64,000 nucleotides of DNA from Streptomyces sp. NBC_00448 (GCF_036014115.1 NZ_CP107913.1:7681501-7745500), one strand, 5' to 3'; counted from the stretch's first letter, positions 39,785 to 49,215 are shown. Made by a program: numbers and translations. Notes: generated by a model not told the origin, from the sequence alone.

Positions 39785-42727
39785 ATGACCGGATTTGCGA
39801 GCAGTGATCACCGTGGCCGCGCTCAGCACCCGGCCATCGGTCTGCCTCGATTCACCGGCCGGGACGAGGAGTTGGCCGCGCTGCGGAGCGCTCTGGCGTC
39901 CGGGGCGCCGGCCGTCGTGCTCGTCGAGGGCGACGCGGGGATCGGCAAGAGTCGGCTGCTCGCCGAGTTACTGGCCGAACTGCCCGGGGGAACGGCGGCC
40001 GGCGCGGTGCCGGTACGCACACTCGTCGCGGTCTGCCCGCCGTTTCGCCGACCGCACACCCTCGGTGCGCTGGTGGACGCGATTCGTCAGAGCCTGGACC
40101 GGATCGCCGGTCTGGGTTTGAGCCCGCTCGCCGGAGCGCTGCGGCCGTTGTTTCCCGAGTGGACCGCCGATCTGCCCGAGACGCCCGAGCCGGCCGAGGA
40201 CGCGACGGCGGTACGGCACCGGCTCTTCGGCGCGCTGTGCGAACTCCTGGACGCGATGGGCGTGACGGTGCTGGCCGTCGAGGACGCGCACTGCGCGGAC
40301 GAGGCGACGCTGGAGTTCCTGCTGTTCCTCTGCGCCCGCCGCACACGGCGGATCAGCGTGATCGTGACGTACCGGCCGGAGGACCTGCCCGAGGACTCGG
40401 TGGTGCGCCGGCTGTTCTCGCCGGTGGCGCCCGGCGCCACCCGGCTGCGGATCGCGCTCGGCCCGCTGGACGTGGCCGCGACCGCTCGTCTGGTGTCGTC
40501 CATGCTGGCGGGGGAGCAGGTGTCGGAGGAGTTCGCCCGGTTCGTGCACCGGGGCACCGACGGTATCCCGCTCGCGGTCGAGGAGTCGATCCGGCTGATG
40601 GGCGACCGTGCGGACCTGGCACGGCGTGACGGGGCCTGGGTGCGCCGGGAGATCGAGGACATCGACGTGCCGCCGACCATCCGGGACGCGGTGATGGAAC
40701 GTTTCCGCCGGACGTCTGCGCAGGCGCGGACGCTCCTGGAGGCGGCGGCGGTGCTCACCGATCCCGCACCGGAGGGGCTGCTGCTCGCCGTGTCCGGGCT
40801 CGCCGGAGCGGGTGCCCACACCGCCTTGGACGAGGCGATCGGGTCAGGGCTGCTGGTGGAGGGCCGGCACGGTCTGCTGGCGTTCCGTCATGTGCTGGCG
40901 AGCCGCGCGGTCTACGAGTCGGTTCCCGCGGCCCAGCGGCGCCTGCTGCACCGGCGGGCCGGGCACGCGCTCCAGGACGCCTCGCCGCGGTCGCCGGCCG
41001 AGCTCGCGAGGCATTTCCGTGACGCCCGGGACATCGAGGAGTGGCGCCGGTACGCCGAGCAGGCCGCCGATCTGGCGCTCGTCTCCGGTGACACCGCCAC
41101 CGCCGCCGGCCTGCTGGGCGAGCTGATCACCGAGGCGCGGCTGCCGGGCGGGACGGTCGCGCGGCTGGCCGGCAAGCTGCGTTTCGGCACGTCCGAGGAC
41201 ATGAACCGGCTCCAGGACGTGGTCCGCTCGCTGCGCACCGCGCTCGCCGAGCAGCAGTTGGGCGAACGGGATCAGGCCGAGGTCCGAGCGCAACTCGGCC
41301 GGTTGGAGCTGCTGGCCGAGAACCACCGCGCGGGCCGCAGGGAGCTGGAACGGGCGATCCCGCATCTGGGTCACGATCCGGTGGCCGCCGCGCAGGCGAT
41401 GATCCTGCTGGGCTGGGCGTTCGGCGAGGCACTCCCGAAGGCGACCCACCTGCGGTGGCTGCGCCGGGCCGCCGAGGTGATGTCGCTGCCCATGCCGGAG
41501 GCGGACCGGATGCGGCTGCGGGTCAACCACGTGACCGGCCTGCTGACCCTGGGGGAGCAGGAGGGCTGGGCCGAGGCCGCGCAGATCCCGCAGGACTCGC
41601 CCAACCCGACGGAGATCACCCGGCTCTACCTCAACCTCGGTGCGATGGCCCACCAGTGGGGCCGCTACGGAGAGGCGCGGCGCTGCCTGGCGGTCGCCCG
41701 CGGGCTCGCGGAGCGCCACCGCTACAGCCGGTACCGCACCCTGATCCTGGCGGCGGACGCCAACCTGGACTGGTCGAGCGGGCGGTGGGACGGCTTGGCC
41801 GAGCGGCTGGCCGGCATCGTCGAGGCCACCGAAGGGGCGGCGGTGACCCAGCTGGATGCCCGATTGACCGGCCATCTGCTGGCCGCCGCGCGAGGTGACC
41901 GCCCTGCGGCGGAGCAGGGCCTGCGCGAGGTTCTGGCCGAAAGCAGGAACGCGCCCGACTGCGCCCTGGACGCGACGGCCGCCCTGGCGGGAATGGCGCT
42001 CGCCGACGGCGACGTCGACGGGGCCCTGGCGCTGACCGAGGGGCGGCCGGACAACGCCAACGGCGAGGGGATGTGGTTGTCCGCGGTGCAGTTCGTGCCG
42101 GTCCGGGTCGAGGCGCTGCTCGCCTCGGGTGGCCCGCGGACCGTCAGGGCGGAGCAACTGGTGCGCGGACTCTCGGAGTGGGTCCGCGGGCGGGACGTGC
42201 CCGCGCCGCGGGCCGCGCTGGCCTGGTGCCGGGCGCTGCTCGCCGGCGCGCGCGCCGAGCCGGAGCGGGCGGCGGCGCTGTGCGCGCGGGCCTCCCTGCT
42301 GTGGGACGCCCTGCCGCGTCCGTACGCGGCGCTGGCGGCACGTGAGCGTCAGTCCGCCCACCTGCTGGCGTGCGATCGGCGCGAGGAAGCGCTGGCGTTG
42401 CTGGCGCAGGTCGGCGCGGGATACCGGGAACTCGGCGCCGACGGCGACGCGTTGCGGGTCGTGACGGTGCTGCGCACACACGGTGTGCGGGTCGCCGGGC
42501 CGCAGCCGGCCCGGCGCGGTTACGGCAACCGGCTCTCGCCTCGCGAGCTGGAGGTGGCCGGGCTGGTGATCGGGGGCCGGACGAACCGGGACATCGGCGA
42601 GGCGCTGTTCCTCTCCCCGCGGACGGTCGGCCGGCACCTCGACTCCGCGATGCGCAAACTCGGCGTCTCCTCTCGCACCGCGCTCGCCGTGCGCCTGGTG
42701 GAACTCGGCCTGGGCACTGCTTCCTGA
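39785..42727 (+). CDS. Large ATP-binding LuxR (LAL-type) regulator
   Basis: Transcription activator of 980 residues. The N-terminal AAA/NACHT-like ATPase has FTGRDEELAALRSAL, Walker A VEGDAGIGKSRL (near residues 47-58) and Walker B-type VLAVEDAHCADE. The long middle is TPR-like. The C-terminal LuxR helix-turn-helix is LSPRELEVAGLVIGGRTNRDIGEALFLSPRTVGRHL. ATG chosen with AGGGAG 4 nt upstream; GTG at 39782 and an upstream ATG at 39734 are alternatives. It precedes the S53 peptidase genes and may activate them, because two TTGGGTCA repeats lie between. Confidence 0.88.
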   Translation: MTGFASSDHRGRAQHPAIGLPRFTGRDEELAALRSALASGAPAVVLVEGDAGIGKSRLLAELLAELPGGTAAGAVPVRTLVAVCPPFRRPHTLGALVDAIRQSLDRIAGLGLSPLAGALRPLFPEWTADLPETPEPAEDATAVRHRLFGALCELLDAMGVTVLAVEDAHCADEATLEFLLFLCARRTRRISVIVTYRPEDLPEDSVVRRLFSPVAPGATRLRIALGPLDVAATARLVSSMLAGEQVSEEFARFVHRGTDGIPLAVEESIRLMGDRADLARRDGAWVRREIEDIDVPPTIRDAVMERFRRTSAQARTLLEAAAVLTDPAPEGLLLAVSGLAGAGAHTALDEAIGSGLLVEGRHGLLAFRHVLASRAVYESVPAAQRRLLHRRAGHALQDASPRSPAELARHFRDARDIEEWRRYAEQAADLALVSGDTATAAGLLGELITEARLPGGTVARLAGKLRFGTSEDMNRLQDVVRSLRTALAEQQLGERDQAEVRAQLGRLELLAENHRAGRRELERAIPHLGHDPVAAAQAMILLGWAFGEALPKATHLRWLRRAAEVMSLPMPEADRMRLRVNHVTGLLTLGEQEGWAEAAQIPQDSPNPTEITRLYLNLGAMAHQWGRYGEARRCLAVARGLAERHRYSRYRTLILAADANLDWSSGRWDGLAERLAGIVEATEGAAVTQLDARLTGHLLAAARGDRPAAEQGLREVLAESRNAPDCALDATAALAGMALADGDVDGALALTEGRPDNANGEGMWLSAVQFVPVRVEALLASGGPRTVRAEQLVRGLSEWVRGRDVPAPRAALAWCRALLAGARAEPERAAALCARASLLWDALPRPYAALAARERQSAHLLACDRREEALALLAQVGAGYRELGADGDALRVVTVLRTHGVRVAGPQPARRGYGNRLSPRELEVAGLVIGGRTNRDIGEALFLSPRTVGRHLDSAMRKLGVSSRTALAVRLVELGLGTAS

Positions 42728-42860
42728 GCGGCCGGACGCGCCCCGCAGGACCTGAGCAGTAGCGGTTCCCCGCTCGGGGGAGGCGCCGGCAGGCGTGGGA
42801 GCCCTCGCCCCTGCCCGGTGCCGACCGGACCGAGCCGGACGACCGCGTTGCCGCCGACAC

Positions 42861-42950
42861 CGTCCGCCGGCTCCGGCCGGCTCCGGCCGACTCCGGCCGG
42901 ACTCGGCGGGACCCGGCGGGACTTGGCGGGACCCGGCGGGAAGAGCCGGG
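42861..42950. repeat. 10-bp tandem repeat, about 8 units
   Basis: Consecutive 10-bp units CTCCGGCCGG, CTCCGGCCGA, CTCCGGCCGG, ACTCGGCGGG, ACCCGGCGGG, ACTTGGCGGG, ACCCGGCGGG, with decayed units on both ends (consensus MYYCGGCSGG). There is no insertion or deletion across the series, so every unit falls on the same helix face. It lies between the LuxR gene and the small gene at 43087. Confidence 0.85.
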
Positions 42951-42982
42951 GGCGATGGCTGGGCGACGGCCCCACCGCAACT

Positions 42983-43012
42983 TTGGGTCACGCACACGGC
43001 GAGGTTGGGTCA
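42983..43012 (+). promoter_or_regulatory. TTGGGTCA direct repeats
   Basis: Identical octamers at 42983-42990 and 43005-43012 are spaced 22 bp start to start, close to two helical turns. They lie 75-104 bp upstream of the 43087 gene and are a candidate activator site for the LuxR protein. Confidence 0.45.
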
Positions 43013-43086
43013 TCTGACGCATCCTCCGTCGCTCCTGCCTGTCGACACTTGGCAGGTACGCGACGCCATCCGAGAGGGATCTGCCC

Positions 43087-43290
43087 ATGAATCGTCCCAA
43101 CGGGAGCCCGACGACCGCCGAGGGACCCTTCACCAGTGGTGAGGAGGAGCCCCGGCCGGCCTGCGCGGACCCGGATACCGCCGCCGCCGACGGGGAGAAC
43201 ACGCCAGGCGGCGCGGTGCCCGACCCCACGACGGACGCCGAACACGACAGCGGGACCGCGCGCGACGGTGACCGCTACCGGCCGCTGTGA
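43087..43290 (+). CDS. Small acidic hypothetical protein (67 aa)
   Basis: Short acidic, disordered-looking protein (many Asp, Glu, Pro, Gly and Thr; no hydrophobic segment). AGAGGGA is 9 nt before the ATG. No family recognised. It sits in the leader of the S53 peptidase transcript, 122 bp upstream of that gene. Coding status is plausible but not proven. Confidence 0.45.
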   Translation: MNRPNGSPTTAEGPFTSGEEEPRPACADPDTAAADGENTPGGAVPDPTTDAEHDSGTARDGDRYRPL

Positions 43291-43412
43291 ACTCCCCCCG
43301 CACGGGGTCCTGACCGACCCGCCCACCGCACGGTTCCCCGTTCCCGATTCCCCGTACCCCTGAGCCAGCCCGAGCGGCGCCCTGTGCCGACCGGGCGGGA
43401 AGGCACGCGCAC

Positions 43413-45998
43413 ATGCGCATACCCGGACTCATCCGACGCAGGCCGGTGGTCGCCCCGGTGGTGGCCCTGGCCGTGGCGGCCCTGATCGGGCTGGGCCTGC
43501 ACCTGCCCGTCCGCTCCGCGCCGGCCACCGTCCCGACCGCGGACAGAGCCGCGGCCGTACCTCTGACCACGAGCACCAACACCGGCTGCAACAAGGCACC
43601 CCGCAAGGGATTCGTGCGCTGCATGTCCGTCGTGCGGACACCGGCGGACCACGTGCTGACCCCGCAGGTCGCCGCACCGCCCACCACCGCACTGGCTCCC
43701 TCGGACATCCAGAGCGCGTACCGGCTCCCGGCCGGACACGGCGGAGGCCAGACGGTGGCGATCGTGGACGCCTACGGCGACTCGAACGCCGAGGCCGACC
43801 TGGCCGCCTACCGCGCCTACTACGACCTGCCTCCCTGCACCACGGCGAACGGCTGCTTCAAGAAGGTGGACCAGAGCGGCGGGTCGAACTACCCGCCCGA
43901 CGACCCCGACTGGGGCACGGAGACCACTCTCGACCTCGACGCGGTGTCCGCCGCCTGCCCGGCCTGCAACATCCTGCTGGTGCAGGGCGACGACGCGTCC
44001 TTCGACAACCTGGGGATCGCCGAGAACACCGCGGTGGCGCTCGGCGCGAAGTTCGTCTCCAACTCCTACGGTGCCGACGAGGACCCGAGCGAACTCTCCT
44101 ACAGCCACTACTACGACCATCCCGGCGTGGTGATCGCCGCCTCCAGCGGCGATGTCGGCAACAAGGTCGGCACCCCGTCCACGTTCCAGAACGTCGTCGC
44201 GGTCGGCGGCACCAAGTTGGCCAAGGACACCTCGGTGGCGCGCGGCTGGACCGAGACGGCCTGGACGTCAGCGGGTTCCGGATGCTCGACCATCTCGGCT
44301 CAGCCGGACTACCAGTCGCCGCTGGACACGCAGTGCGCGAACCGGGCCACCGCCGACATCTCGGCCGACGCGGACCCGGCCAGCGGCCTGGCGATCTACG
44401 ACACGCTCGGCCAGGGCGGCTGGCTGCAGGTCGGCGGCACCAGCCTCGCCTCGCCGCTGGTCACCGCGATGTACGCGCTGGCCGGCACACCGGCGGCCGG
44501 CACCTACCCGGTGACCTACCCGTACCACGACACGCATTCGACCACGGACCTGTTCGACATCACCGAGGGCTCCAACGGAACGTGCGGGAACGTGCTGTGC
44601 AACGCCGGTCCCGGCTGGGACGGTCCCACCGGTCTCGGCACACCCGACGGGGTGGGCGCGCTGACCTACGGCGAGCACGGCGACATCGAAGGGCAGGTGA
44701 CCGACGCCGCCACCGGGGAGCCCGTCGCCGATGCCGTGATCACGGCCTCGCCGGGCGGGTATCTCACCCACACCGACTCCACCGGGCACTACGACATCAG
44801 CGCCAACGTCGGCACCTACACCGTCAGTGCGACGTCGTACACCTACGCGTCGACGAGCCGCAGCGGTGTCGGCGTCACCACGAACGCCGACACCACAGCA
44901 GACTTCGCGCTCCAGGCCAAGTCGCGGGCGACCGTGTCCGGAACCGTGGCCGACGGCTCGGGGCACGGCTGGCCGCTGTACGCGCGGATCACCATCGACG
45001 GCTACCCGGGCGGTCCGATCTACACGGACCCGTTCACCGGGCACTACGACGTGACCCTCGCCGGGCAGACCACCTATCACGTGCATGTCGTCCCGGTGTA
45101 CCCCGGCGTCCTGGGCAGCCCGGACGACGGCTACCTCCAGCAGGACACCGATCTCGCGGTGAGCAGCAGCGACATCAGCCGGGACTTCCGGCTCGCGGTC
45201 GACCAGAACGCGTGCACCGCGCCGGGATACGGCGCGAACGGACTGTCCGAGAGCTTCGACAACGCCCAGGGCGGCACGCCGGGCGACGGCTGGACCGTGT
45301 CCGGCTCCAAGGCCGGCTGGCGGTTCGACAACCCCGGCGACCGCGCGGCGGTGAACCTGCTGGACAGCCACTTCGCCGTGGCGGACAGCGCGACCGCCAC
45401 GGGGCGGATCGACAGCACGCTCACCTCTCCGAGCGTGGACCTGTCCGGCCAGAAGGCGCCGCATCTCAGCTTCACCTCGGGCTACTACGGTGCGAACGGG
45501 CAGCGCGCGGACGTCGAACTCAGCACCGACGGCGGCCGCTCCTGGACCGACGTCTGGCACCGGTCCACCGCGAACGGCGCGGGCACCGTCGACCTGCCGG
45601 TCCCGCAGGCCGCGGGCAAGAAGGACGTCCGTGTCCGGTTCCACTTCACCGGTGCGCACGGCTGGTGGTGGTCGGTCGACGACCTGTTGCTCGGCACGCA
45701 CACCTGCACCCCTCTGCCCGGTGGCCTGGTCAGCGGCCTGGTCACCGACCACGCCACGGGCAAGCCCGTCCAGGGAAGCGTCGTCGCGGACACCGCGCGG
45801 CCGGCCGACCGCACAGTCGCGGGGACGACGGAGGAGCCGACCGTGTCCGGCTTCTACTCGCTGTTCCTCCCCGCCGGCCGGAAGCAGCTCAGCGCGACCA
45901 CGCCCGGCTACACCGCCACCACCGCCACCACCGACGTCTCCGCGGACCGCGTCACCCGGCTGGACTGGGACCTGCACGCCGCGGGAGGCACCCGATGA
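43413..45998 (+). CDS. Secreted S53 (sedolisin/kumamolisin-like) peptidase with accessory domains
   Basis: Exported acid-type serine-carboxyl peptidase of 861 residues. Signal peptide over residues 1-38 (RRRPVVAPVVALAVAALIGL). The catalytic Glu170 and Asp174 are in GTETTLDLDAVSAACPAC, and Ser344 in GGTSLASPL; SNSYG at 216-220 is the oxyanion region. The N-terminal region before the catalytic domain is only about 50 residues after the signal, shorter than the usual pro-kumamolisin propeptide. Downstream are carboxypeptidase-regulatory-like beta domains (EGQVTDAATGEPVADAVI, SGLVTDHATGKPVQGSVV) and a jelly-roll-like module. The stop overlaps the next gene start by 4 bp. Confidence 0.85.
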   Translation: MRIPGLIRRRPVVAPVVALAVAALIGLGLHLPVRSAPATVPTADRAAAVPLTTSTNTGCNKAPRKGFVRCMSVVRTPADHVLTPQVAAPPTTALAPSDIQSAYRLPAGHGGGQTVAIVDAYGDSNAEADLAAYRAYYDLPPCTTANGCFKKVDQSGGSNYPPDDPDWGTETTLDLDAVSAACPACNILLVQGDDASFDNLGIAENTAVALGAKFVSNSYGADEDPSELSYSHYYDHPGVVIAASSGDVGNKVGTPSTFQNVVAVGGTKLAKDTSVARGWTETAWTSAGSGCSTISAQPDYQSPLDTQCANRATADISADADPASGLAIYDTLGQGGWLQVGGTSLASPLVTAMYALAGTPAAGTYPVTYPYHDTHSTTDLFDITEGSNGTCGNVLCNAGPGWDGPTGLGTPDGVGALTYGEHGDIEGQVTDAATGEPVADAVITASPGGYLTHTDSTGHYDISANVGTYTVSATSYTYASTSRSGVGVTTNADTTADFALQAKSRATVSGTVADGSGHGWPLYARITIDGYPGGPIYTDPFTGHYDVTLAGQTTYHVHVVPVYPGVLGSPDDGYLQQDTDLAVSSSDISRDFRLAVDQNACTAPGYGANGLSESFDNAQGGTPGDGWTVSGSKAGWRFDNPGDRAAVNLLDSHFAVADSATATGRIDSTLTSPSVDLSGQKAPHLSFTSGYYGANGQRADVELSTDGGRSWTDVWHRSTANGAGTVDLPVPQAAGKKDVRVRFHFTGAHGWWWSVDDLLLGTHTCTPLPGGLVSGLVTDHATGKPVQGSVVADTARPADRTVAGTTEEPTVSGFYSLFLPAGRKQLSATTPGYTATTATTDVSADRVTRLDWDLHAAGGTR

Positions 45999-48937
45999 CG
46001 AACGTTCTGGAGGACGCGCCGGTGAACGCACGACGGCATCCCCCCGCCCGCAGACGCCTGGCCTTGCGCGGCCTCGTCGCCGTGGCTCTCGGCATCGCCG
46101 CGGCGCTGCCCGGCACGGCGAGCGCGACGAGCCCGGCACATCCCCCGACCACCGTCTCCCGGACGGCGAGTTCGGCCGCCGCGACCGCGACGAAGACCCC
46201 TCCGACCCCGGGCGTCACCTCGCACGCCCCGGCGCCCGCTCCCGCTCTTCAGCCCGTGCGCCTGCCCGGCCTGTCCGAGAACTCCTACACCGTCACCCTG
46301 CCCACCGGCGACAAGGTCACCTTGAGCCGGGAGAAGTCCGGGAAGTATCTGATGTCGGCCGCGCCCGGCACCACGTCCCGGATCACCTTCTCGGTCCTGG
46401 GGAAGACCGCCGAGCAGGCTCATGTGTCCGCCTACCCGGAGTCGGCGACGGGCCTCATCCAACTGCACCTGATGGACGCCCAGGCGTTCGACGTGACCTG
46501 GCTGGCCGGCCATGGTGACACCGGCGCCAAGGCCCGCGTCCCGTTGACCGTGCACTACGGGGGGCGGAACAGCGCCGCCGCCCTGACCGCGAAGGCGGGC
46601 GGGCTGACCGGTGCCACCGTGGTCGGCGCCGACCCGAGCAGCGGGGACGTCCGGCTGAGCGTGCCGGCGGCCAGGGCCGGTGCCTTCTGGACCGCCCTGA
46701 CCGGCGGCGCCCCGCAGGCAACGGCCGCACGCGGCACGGCACGTCCGGTGTTGGCGGGCGGGGCCACCAGAGCCTGGCTGACGGGTCATCAGTCGCCGGC
46801 GTCGGTCGTGCCCGCCGCCGCCCCCGGCTCCACCGTCACCTGGACCCTCAGCAAGAAGCGGGGGGACGCGGCCTGGTGCCCGATCTTCGGGTGGTACCTC
46901 GGAGTCCAGTCCGCCATCGCCTGCCCGTCCTACCCGATCCTCATCGGTCTGACCGGGGCCGCGGCGGGACGGACCGTCACGCCGACCGACTTCGCCTGCC
47001 TCGACACGAACCCGTGCACCACGTACTCGGTGACCTTCGCCGTCCCCAACGGGGTCTACGCCGCGCAGGACATGAGCGTCGGGTTCGTTTTGCACAGCAT
47101 CCCGCAGCTCGTGGACACCACGGTCCCGCAGGTCGTGGTGGCAGGCGACACCACCGTCACGACCGATCTGGACAAGGCGGCCAAGTTCACGGTGGACACC
47201 CCGCGGGCGGCCGTCGACCTTGAGCACTACATCAGCAACAGCCGCACCGCGCCCGGCGTCTACAGCGCATGGCAGCAGCCCGACAGCAGCGGTCTGGACG
47301 CGGCCTGGGTCACCCCGACCGAGCCGGTCTCCGTCGGCGGCTTCCACCTGAGCAGCTTCTGGCTGCGCGGCCGGGCGCCGGTCTCCGCCGCCGTCACCGG
47401 CCCTTCCCGGTTGACCCTGCACCCGTACTACGCGCGGTACACCGATCTGGACGCACCAAGCTTCACGCGGTTCTCCGGCACGACCACGGCCCAGGTGGTG
47501 AACGTCGGGTACGGCAGCGCGGCCGACTTCGCCAAGGTGGACGTGCGGGGCAAGCTCGTGCTGATGCGACGGGCCACCGGCATCTCCGTCATCTCCACCG
47601 CGCAGCTGGCCGCCGCGCTCCGGGCCGGTGCGGCCGGGGTGCTGATCGATCCGCGTGACGACGACCCGACGAACCCGCTGGTGATTCCCGTCGAGCCCTA
47701 CTGGTGGTGGACCGGCGAGCAGCCGGTGAAGATCCCGTTCGCCACGATCACGCCGGACGACGCCGCCTCGCTGACGGCGCTGCTCGCCAAGGGCGCGGCG
47801 ACAGTGAGCATCACCGATCACGGGTACAGCCCCTACTTCTACCACCTGGCCTTGGCCGAAGAGGGCCGGGTGCCGGCCGCGCTCCGCTTCTCGATCGGCA
47901 ACGACCAACTTGCCCAGCGGACGACGTCCTTCCACAGCTCGCAGCCCGGAAGCGTGACGCAGTCGGAGTCGGTGTTCCATCCGAACGACTTCTTCGCGCT
48001 GCTCACGCCCTCCGTGTTCGCCCCCGCACCCTCGACGGTGCAGCAGTACTTCGGACCGGTCTCCCCCGACCTGACCTGGGACCGGATCGGCGCACTGAGC
48101 ACCGCGGACGGCGGTTCCGGACCGCATCAGGCGCTCGACGTGTTCGACCGGCCCGCGAAGGGCACCGAGGAGTGGTTCGCGGCTCCCGACTCGCTCGGGG
48201 CACCGGCGGTGCCGAACGCGATCTACCAGACCGGACTGTCGCTCGGCAGCCTCTACTACTGCGCGTTCTGCCGGCAGGGGGACACCTTCTACCCGACGAC
48301 CTATCTGGCCTCGGGCGCGAACCCGGCCCTGGCCGACAGTCCGTACCTGCCGTACAGCTTCGACCCGTCCACCGTCCACCTTTACCAGAACGGAGCCGAA
48401 CTGCCGCAGCAGCAGCTGTCCGGGACGCCCGTCTACCAGCTCTCCGACGAGCCGGCCACCGACCGCCTCACCGTCGACGCGGGCGACCTGCACAGCGACT
48501 GGACGTTCTCCTCGCGCCGTCCGAGCGCCAACGGGCTGCCACAGGCGTTCATGTGCATGGGTGACTACTTCGGCGGGAGCGGTCCCTGCGGCGCCGATCC
48601 GCTGATCCAGCTGCGCTACGACGCCTTCGCCGACACGGGCAACGCGGTGCGGGCCGACGCACGGCACCGGATCGAGATCACGCCGTACACCATGGCCGAC
48701 CCGTCCGCGCCGTACGCCCTCACCAGTGTCAAGGTGTGGACCTCGACGGACGGCGGCGGCACCTGGGCAGAGTCGACCGTCTCCCGTACGGCGTCCGGCG
48801 CCTACAGCGCCGGTTACCGGGTGCCGTCGCTGGCGAAGACCAGCGGCGCGGTGTCCGTCAAGGTCCAGGCCGCCGACGCCGCGGGCGACTCGGTCACCCA
48901 GACCACCTACGACGCCTACTCCCTCACCGCCGGCTGA
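45995..48937 (+). CDS. Secreted PA-domain protein, coupled partner of the S53 peptidase
   Basis: Exported protein of 980 residues. Signal peptide RRLALRGLVAVALGIAAALPGTASA. The next part (YTVTLPTGDKVTLSREKSGKYL) resembles the N-terminal region of large streptomycete S8 peptidases, and VDVRGKLVLMRRATGISV...AAGVLIDPRDDDPT resembles a PA domain, but no Asp-His-Ser catalytic motifs of a protease were found. It would be a non-catalytic partner, or an enzyme of unknown class. ATG lies inside the upstream stop (ATGA), with GGGAGG 6 nt before it. Confidence 0.65.
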   Translation: MTNVLEDAPVNARRHPPARRRLALRGLVAVALGIAAALPGTASATSPAHPPTTVSRTASSAAATATKTPPTPGVTSHAPAPAPALQPVRLPGLSENSYTVTLPTGDKVTLSREKSGKYLMSAAPGTTSRITFSVLGKTAEQAHVSAYPESATGLIQLHLMDAQAFDVTWLAGHGDTGAKARVPLTVHYGGRNSAAALTAKAGGLTGATVVGADPSSGDVRLSVPAARAGAFWTALTGGAPQATAARGTARPVLAGGATRAWLTGHQSPASVVPAAAPGSTVTWTLSKKRGDAAWCPIFGWYLGVQSAIACPSYPILIGLTGAAAGRTVTPTDFACLDTNPCTTYSVTFAVPNGVYAAQDMSVGFVLHSIPQLVDTTVPQVVVAGDTTVTTDLDKAAKFTVDTPRAAVDLEHYISNSRTAPGVYSAWQQPDSSGLDAAWVTPTEPVSVGGFHLSSFWLRGRAPVSAAVTGPSRLTLHPYYARYTDLDAPSFTRFSGTTTAQVVNVGYGSAADFAKVDVRGKLVLMRRATGISVISTAQLAAALRAGAAGVLIDPRDDDPTNPLVIPVEPYWWWTGEQPVKIPFATITPDDAASLTALLAKGAATVSITDHGYSPYFYHLALAEEGRVPAALRFSIGNDQLAQRTTSFHSSQPGSVTQSESVFHPNDFFALLTPSVFAPAPSTVQQYFGPVSPDLTWDRIGALSTADGGSGPHQALDVFDRPAKGTEEWFAAPDSLGAPAVPNAIYQTGLSLGSLYYCAFCRQGDTFYPTTYLASGANPALADSPYLPYSFDPSTVHLYQNGAELPQQQLSGTPVYQLSDEPATDRLTVDAGDLHSDWTFSSRRPSANGLPQAFMCMGDYFGGSGPCGADPLIQLRYDAFADTGNAVRADARHRIEITPYTMADPSAPYALTSVKVWTSTDGGGTWAESTVSRTASGAYSAGYRVPSLAKTSGAVSVKVQAADAAGDSVTQTTYDAYSLTAG

Positions 48938-48962
48938 CCTCACGGCCCACCGGCACGCACCA

Positions 48963-48996
48963 AGGCGGCCTCGCCCCTCCCCGGGCGGGGCCGCCT
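48963..48996 (+). terminator. Terminator of the S53/PA operon
   Basis: Fourteen-bp stem AGGCGGCCTCGCCC / GGGCGGGGCCGCCT with one G-T wobble and a 6-nt loop, 26 bp after the stop codon. Confidence 0.75.
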
Positions 48997-49024
48997 CACG
49001 CTCCGCGCGATAACGGGCAGTCCC

Positions 49025-49181
49025 GGCGGCGTCGTCCTCGGCGGAGGCCGAACCAGGCGCGATCGGCTTGTGGCAGCGGTTGTGGCCGCGGTTGTGGACC
49101 GCCTCGACAGAGGACGTGAGCTGCGCGACGGCGTCGGGGGTGGTGAAGTCCCCGCCGTACCAGTGCAGCGTGATGCGGACT
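49025..49181 (-). pseudogene. Decayed fragment of the GH128-like domain of the sigma-hydrolase gene
   Basis: The minus strand encodes ITLHWYGGDFTTPDAVAQL followed by EAVHNRGH, matching residues about 568-597 of the sigma-hydrolase fusion at 53804-55837, and then jumps to a degenerate match of residues about 645-655 (GLPAKDGAP). Intervening sequence is lost. DNA identity is high over the first 60 bp. The fragment has no signal, start or catalytic glutamates and is thus a relic of a second gene copy, not a functional gene. Confidence 0.75.
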
Positions 49182-49195
49182 GTAACTGTCCGCAT
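49173..49195. promoter_or_regulatory. Inverted repeat upstream of the winged-helix gene
   Basis: ATGCGGAC and GTCCGCAT are perfect 8-bp arms separated by TGTAACT. The element ends 20 bp before the start at 49216 and overlaps the end of the relic. Confidence 0.5.
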
Positions 49196-49215
49196 GGCGC
49201 CGTACCGTAAGAACC

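Noticed and set aside
42861..42950. CRISPR-like array
   Set aside because: The 10-bp units have no spacers; it is a simple tandem repeat.
49025..49181. A functional small hydrolase or peptide gene at the relic
   Set aside because: No catalytic residue, signal or start; internal deletions relative to the intact domain show decay.
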